Assembly: GCA_016709545.1 (NCBI GenBank)
Contig: JADJMO010000035.1
Span: forward strand, 1 to 64,000
Origin: Myxococcales bacterium
GTDB taxonomy: Bacteria; Myxococcota_A; Polyangia; Polyangiales; JADJMO01
Direction: 5' to 3'
Length of the DNA: 64,000 nucleotides
Under the pieces are notes generated by a model. It saw nothing but the letters and a program-made list of their open reading frames with translations. It ran no database searches and had not been told where the DNA came from. The translations under genes were made by a program, and so were the position numbers. Shown piece by piece: positions 60,193 through 64,000 of the stretch (positions are counted from its first letter, which is position 1; each line of letters begins with the position of its first letter).

Positions 60193-60306
60193 AGCAAGCG
60201 CCGCGCCCTCACGCTGGTCCGATGGAAAGGCGCACTCGCGACCACCTGGACGTCATGCGCGCATGCGGGGGGCACGTGGATGTGACGGCTTGGATCGGCC
60301 AGATCC

Positions 60307-60693
60307 TCAGCTGGCGAGGCGCCGCCGTCGCTCGACCTCGCGCGCCGCGGCGCCGAGGGTGTTGCGCGCGACCAGGCGTTCCAGCAACTTCACGCAGGCC
60401 TCCTCGTCGGCGTCGCCGTCGTCCGCGCCGGCCAGGGCGGCGAGCGCGAACTCGAGGATGGCATCTCCCTCGAGGCCGCTCTTCTCGAAGGCCACGGCGA
60501 GATCGAGGTGGGCGCGCGCGTCACCCTCGGCGGAGCGGAGGCGGGGCGGGCGGCAACCGAAGAGCGCCTCGAGCGTGCCGCCGTCCGCGTTGAGGACGAG
60601 CGCAGGGATCCCCGACTGGCAGCGGTCACAAACGACCACCCGACCGGCCTGGACGGCGATCGGTCGGGTGGAGTCTCCGCAGCCTGCGCACAT
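60307..60693 (-). CDS. Zinc-ribbon and TPR-like small protein
   Basis: A 128-residue protein. The N-terminus MCAGCGDSTRPI and VVCDRCQSG form a CxxC...CxxC zinc ribbon (C2-x-x-C5, C22-x-x-C25). The C-terminal part (residues 55-128) is a pair of helical repeats, ARAHLDLAVAFEKSGLEGDAILEFALAAL and ACVKLLERLVARNTLGAAAREVE, of TPR type. It is cytoplasmic with no further family match. It starts 40 bp before the stop of the MopE-like lipoprotein gene in the same direction. Confidence 0.7.
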   Translation of the reverse strand: MCAGCGDSTRPIAVQAGRVVVCDRCQSGIPALVLNADGGTLEALFGCRPPRLRSAEGDARAHLDLAVAFEKSGLEGDAILEFALAALAGADDGDADEEACVKLLERLVARNTLGAAAREVERRRRLAS

Positions 60694-60733
60694 GGGTGCC
60701 CAGGATAGCGCCCATGGAGGGACGCCGCTCGGG

Positions 60734-61522
60734 CTAGAGGACGTCGAACTCGAACGCCTTCTTGGAGCCCTTGCTGTTGGGCATCATGAAGGGGACGAAG
60801 AAGGTCTTGATGCCGATCTGGGCGCCGAACTGGAACGGCACCATCGGGGTGGTGATGCCGCGCGAATCGGCGACCTCGACCCAGACCTTGTAGCGGCCCT
60901 TGAGCACCGCGCGGGCCGCCGGGAAGTAGACCGACTCGACCTTGCCCTCGGGGCAGTTGTCGACGCCGTTCTTCATGCCGAGGCAGTCCTTGTCGAGGAC
61001 GAGCGAGCCGCTGTCGCGCATCTTGAAGTTGACCTCCTTGCCATCCGGTCCGAGGACGTGGAGGTCGAGGTCGACGGCGATCTTCCAGGCGATGACGAAG
61101 CCGAGGTGCTTGAGCGCCGACTGGTAGGGGCAGCCCTCGTCGATCTGGCCGTTGCAGTTGTTGTCCACGCCGTCGAAGCAGAGCTCCTTGTTGGACTCCT
61201 TGACGCACGAGGTGTTCGGGGTCTCGCCGCTCGACGACGACCAGTTGCCCCAGGAGATGGTCGCCGAACCCGTGGCGCCGGCGACGGGGGTCACGACCGT
61301 GCCACCGACGCCGGCGGTGCCACCGCCGACGGGCGTGGGCAGGGGAGCCGGCGTGGCGGTTGCGACCGGGGTGGGCGCGGGCGCCGGGGTGGGCGCGGGC
61401 GCCGGAGCGGGCGCGGGGGCTGGCTGGGCCGGCTGGCGCTCGATGAAGCAGCCCGCGAGGGCGAGCAGAGCGACCGCACCGAACGCCGTGGAGCGCGAAC
61501 CGAAGCCTTGGACGATGGTCAT
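60734..61522 (-). CDS. MopE-like lipoprotein with Pro/Ala spacer
   Basis: The 262-residue protein has a lipoprotein signal (TAFGAVALLALAGC) followed by a Pro-Ala-Thr repeat spacer of about 50 residues that could reach through a periplasm or capsule. A MopE-type metal-binding motif, LCFDGVDNNCNGQIDEGC, follows, and then a C-terminal beta-domain (IAWKIAVDLDLHVLGPDGKEVNF, PMVPFQFGAQIG) resembling a YfaP/DUF2135-type domain. MopE motifs bind copper or calcium; here the ligand is unknown. ATG 61522 begins the frame. Confidence 0.8.
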   Translation of the reverse strand: MTIVQGFGSRSTAFGAVALLALAGCFIERQPAQPAPAPAPAPAPTPAPAPTPVATATPAPLPTPVGGGTAGVGGTVVTPVAGATGSATISWGNWSSSSGETPNTSCVKESNKELCFDGVDNNCNGQIDEGCPYQSALKHLGFVIAWKIAVDLDLHVLGPDGKEVNFKMRDSGSLVLDKDCLGMKNGVDNCPEGKVESVYFPAARAVLKGRYKVWVEVADSRGITTPMVPFQFGAQIGIKTFFVPFMMPNSKGSKKAFEFDVL

Positions 61523-61627
61523 GGAATACTCCCAGGAAAAGGAGCCCGATCGCAGAGGGCGGCGCGGGCTATCAGGGCGTTGACGAGTTCGACGGCCGTC
61601 TTGCCGCCGGATTCACAAGTTTCTGGA

Positions 61628-61651
61628 GCGGCCGCCCATGGAGGCGGCCGC
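61628..61651 (-). terminator. Hairpin between the HEAT-repeat gene and the MopE-like gene
   Basis: A perfect 9-bp stem GCGGCCGCC/GGCGGCCGC (61628-61636 with 61643-61651) and a 6-nt loop lie 33 bp after the HEAT-repeat gene stop. No T-run follows on either strand, so it may be a Rho-independent-like block or simply a stable RNA end. The following direct CGTTCAC/CACTTCGTTCAC stretch at 61652-61690 is repetitive. Confidence 0.4.
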
Positions 61652-61683
61652 CGTTCACTGCGTTCGCCTCCGGCTCACTTCGT

Positions 61684-64000
61684 TCACCTACTTCTTGGGC
61701 TTCGAGAAGTACTTGTCCTCGTTCTTGTCCTTCTCCTTGTCGCCCGGCGCCCGAGGGAGGCCTCGGGGTGACGGATCTCGAAGAAGGCGCGGGTCGCGAG
61801 CTGGCCGGTGAGGCCGGCCTCGCTGCGGAGCGACATGATCGAGCCCTGCTCCTTGAGGAACTTGAGGGTCTCGACGGCCGCGGTCTTGTTCTCGTCCGAG
61901 CCCGACTTGGCGACGCGGAGGAGCTTCACGCGGAGCACGAGGCGGTCCATGCCGCCCGGGACCGTCGCGTTCATGTCGAGGCGCTTGAGGCCGGCGATCA
62001 GGTAGACCGAGGCCCACTCGTGGGTGGTCTTGCCCGCCTCGTTCACGTCCGAGCTCGAGCCCATGCGCTTCATGGTGAGCGCGTTGCGCACGAACCGGAA
62101 GAAGCGGCCGCTGTCGACGTCGTCGCTCGTGATGCCGCGCGAGTCGAAGGTGTCGAGGTAGTAGTTGCGGAGCGAGGCGATCTCGCCCTCGTACTTCTTG
62201 TCCTCGCGGGACTTCTGCTCGAACACCACGAGGCCGCGACGGACGAGGTCCTCGTCGCCGCCGAGCGTGATGGCGAGCGCCGCGAACACGCGCAGCTCCT
62301 TGTCCTCGACCATCTTGAGGAGCTTGTCCTCGATGCCCTTGGAGCCGCCCCAGCCGACCACGCGGGCCGCCCAGGTGTTGACCGAGAGCGCGGCCGGGTC
62401 GGTCGTCGGCTGGATCATGTCGAGCGCGAGCGCGGTCACCTCAGGGGTGGCCTTCTGCTGCGCGGCCATGAGCACGCTGACCTTCGCGTCGGCGTCGGTC
62501 CAGCCCTTGGCCTCCTTGAGCGCGGCGACCATGTCCTTCTCGCTGGCTACGCGACCGAGCGCGCGGCCGGCCATCAGGCGCGGGAAGAAGCCGTGGTCCT
62601 TGTCCTTGATCAGCTTGAGGAGCTTCTCCGCCGCCTTGCCGGCGTCGGGGCCCCACTCGGCGAGGCCGTCGACCGCGGCCTGCGTCGACTGGACCATCGA
62701 CTCGCGGTAGCCGGGGTTGGTGGCGAGCTCCATCTCGCTGAACGAGAGGCGCACCTCGTTGCCCTTCTTGTCCTTGGGGCGCTCGAGGAACTTGGCGAGC
62801 GTGTCCACCATCGCGCTGTCCTTCGAAGCGCCGATGTAGCGGGTGGCCGTGGTGAAGTCGTTCAGCTTGAACAACGTGCACATCTTGTTGGTCGGCGGGC
62901 AGCTCGGGTCGTCACCGAGGTTGACCAGCTTCTCGTCGGGCAGCTTGAAGTCCTTGAGGACCTTCTGCGCCCACTCGATCGACTCCTTGTCGCCCATGTA
63001 GACGAGCGCGCGGTACGCCACGAGCCAGGGCATCGGGAACCAGGCGTTGAACGTCTTGATGTGCGAGCCGCTCGCCGCGAGGAAGTCGGCCTTCTTGTCC
63101 GGGTAGAGCACGGCGAGGTCGCCGATGTACTGCGAGGAGAAGGTCTGCTCGCGGAAGGTGACCGGGTCGGCGTCGACCGGGGCCATCTTCTTCCAGCCGA
63201 GGTTGTTCGAGAGGCACTTGAGCGAGGTGTCGGAGCCGCAGTTGAACCCGATGCCCTTCTGGTCCATGCGCTTGCCCAGGTAGGGCACCGCGTCGACGTC
63301 GCCGATGTCGGCGAGGGCGAGGGCGATCTGCGACCGGTAGTGCGCCGGGTTGCTCTCGTCCTTCAGGTACTCCTTGTAGGCGTCGGCCGCGCTCGGGTCG
63401 GCGAGCTCGCGGATCTGCTCCATGATGAAGCGACCGCGGGCCTCGAGCTCGTCCGAGGTGGGCACCACCTTGAGGGCGTAGACGAGGCCGGCACCGCCGA
63501 TGCCGTTCTTGAGGGCCTCGATGTAGCGCTTGCGGGCGTTCTCGTTGTCGGTCTTCTCGGCCTCGGCGAGCTTCGCGATGAGCTCCTTGGAGGCGGACGC
63601 GTCGTTGAGCTTCGCGATGCCGACGCTGGCCGCCGAGGACACCTCGATGTCCTTGTCCTTGAGCAGCTCGATGAGCGTGCCGAGGTCGTCCTTGGCCGGC
63701 TCCTTGCTGAGCACGGTCGCGACGAGCTGGCGGACGCCGTTCTTCTCGTCCTTGGAGAAGCCGCGGAACGTCGACCGGTCGGTCATGAAGATCAGCTCTT
63801 CGGGGTCGAACGACGTGCCGCCGTCGACGCGCTTGGCCGACTCGGTCTTGCCGCTCCGGTACACCTCGAAGACCTTCTTGAAGTACTCCTTGTCGCGGAT
63901 GTAGGTGAGCGCCGCCGCGAGCTGGGGGACGTCCTCGTTGTTGGAGGCGTCGAACTTCTTCTCGAGCGAGCTCTTGGCCTTGGCGGCCTCCTCGCGCGGG
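61684..64000 (-). CDS. HEAT-repeat protein, partial, with C-terminal frameshift
   Basis: The frame is open through the right edge of the window, so the N-terminus is missing. About 770 residues of tandem helical repeats are visible: LVATVLSKEPAKDDLGTLIELL, ELIAKLAEAEKTD, AALKEAKGWTDADAKV and RVASEKDMVAAL, fitting a HEAT/Armadillo-type solenoid used for protein binding. Near 61,750 the frame shifts: as read it ends in an Arg/Thr-rich tail, but the adjacent frame to 61688 gives DKEKDKNEDKYFSKPKK, a more natural charged C-terminus. A one-base indel is the likely cause. No domain of known function was recognised. Confidence 0.75.
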   Translation of the reverse strand, partial: PREEAAKAKSSLEKKFDASNNEDVPQLAAALTYIRDKEYFKKVFEVYRSGKTESAKRVDGGTSFDPEELIFMTDRSTFRGFSKDEKNGVRQLVATVLSKEPAKDDLGTLIELLKDKDIEVSSAASVGIAKLNDASASKELIAKLAEAEKTDNENARKRYIEALKNGIGGAGLVYALKVVPTSDELEARGRFIMEQIRELADPSAADAYKEYLKDESNPAHYRSQIALALADIGDVDAVPYLGKRMDQKGIGFNCGSDTSLKCLSNNLGWKKMAPVDADPVTFREQTFSSQYIGDLAVLYPDKKADFLAASGSHIKTFNAWFPMPWLVAYRALVYMGDKESIEWAQKVLKDFKLPDEKLVNLGDDPSCPPTNKMCTLFKLNDFTTATRYIGASKDSAMVDTLAKFLERPKDKKGNEVRLSFSEMELATNPGYRESMVQSTQAAVDGLAEWGPDAGKAAEKLLKLIKDKDHGFFPRLMAGRALGRVASEKDMVAALKEAKGWTDADAKVSVLMAAQQKATPEVTALALDMIQPTTDPAALSVNTWAARVVGWGGSKGIEDKLLKMVEDKELRVFAALAITLGGDEDLVRRGLVVFEQKSREDKKYEGEIASLRNYYLDTFDSRGITSDDVDSGRFFRFVRNALTMKRMGSSSDVNEAGKTTHEWASVYLIAGLKRLDMNATVPGGMDRLVLRVKLLRVAKSGSDENKTAAVETLKFLKEQGSIMSLRSEAGLTGQLATRAFFEIRHPEASLGRRATRRRTRTRTSTSRSPRSR

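Overview
The window is a high-GC chromosomal segment (64 kb) from a member of the Myxococcota, most likely one of the large-genome Polyangiales-type lineages. The evidence is the tuf-rpmG-tRNA-Trp-secE-nusG block, MYXO-CTERM sorting signals, many lipoproteins whose lipobox is followed by an Asp/Ala/Thr-rich spacer, eukaryote-like Ser/Thr kinases, a bacterial mevalonate pathway, and dense gene packing with 4-nt start/stop overlaps. No integrase, transposase, phage or CRISPR locus was seen.

Layout. 1-4.9 kb: 3' end of tuf, rpmG, tRNA-Trp(CCA), secE and nusG, then a 2-hydroxyacid dehydrogenase where rplK is usually found, then rbfA overlapping rtcB. 4.9-13 kb: a PrsW-type membrane protease, an orphan livK-livH pair, a lipoprotein esterase, a two-domain aspartic protease and glutamine-dependent NAD synthetase. 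13-19 kb: Cys-rich lipoprotein, LuxR-type response regulator, a split Aer-like pair (PAS protein plus soluble chemoreceptor) and a zinc-ribbon Ser/Thr kinase. 19.1-19.6 kb is the only long gene-free stretch and holds a tandem repeat and a 131-bp element with 26-bp inverted termini. 19.6-22.3 kb: SDR, damaged queA, DUF2288 and SUKH genes in one direction, with a divergent XRE-cupin regulator.

22.9-29.4 kb: isoprenoid cluster. fni (type 2 IPP isomerase) diverges from a tight operon of polyprenyl synthase, mevalonate kinase, mevalonate diphosphate decarboxylase, phosphomevalonate kinase and class II HMG-CoA reductase. Together these run from HMG-CoA to C15-C20 prenyl diphosphates; only HMG-CoA synthase is missing from the window. 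29.4-32.3 kb: a five-gene operon whose order and protein features match the lcrG-lcrV-lcrH-yopB-yopD translocon operon of type III secretion systems, with no apparatus genes nearby. This is the most notable system in the window.

32.4-64 kb: NAGPA-like membrane protein, TetR plus sterol-desaturase-family hydroxylase, tandem duplicated lipoproteins, MYXO-CTERM esterase, an EtfD-like iron-sulfur membrane oxidoreductase, PilZ protein, HDAC-family amidohydrolase with a divergent LysR regulator, a small secreted-protein/acidic-peptide pair, a long protein that joins a phospholipase-C-like MYXO-CTERM protein to a lipoprotein, class I fumarase, beta-propeller lipoproteins (one with a haem c motif), a VanY/3D peptidoglycan enzyme split by an in-frame stop, a MopE-like lipoprotein and a HEAT-repeat protein running off the end.

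Caution: at least seven recognisable genes carry frameshifts or a small deletion (livH end, aspartic protease, nadE, queA, mvaK1, one lipoprotein, the HEAT-repeat protein), several at homopolymers or short repeats. nadE and mvaK1 would normally be needed for growth, so sequencing or assembly indels are the simplest explanation for most of these.
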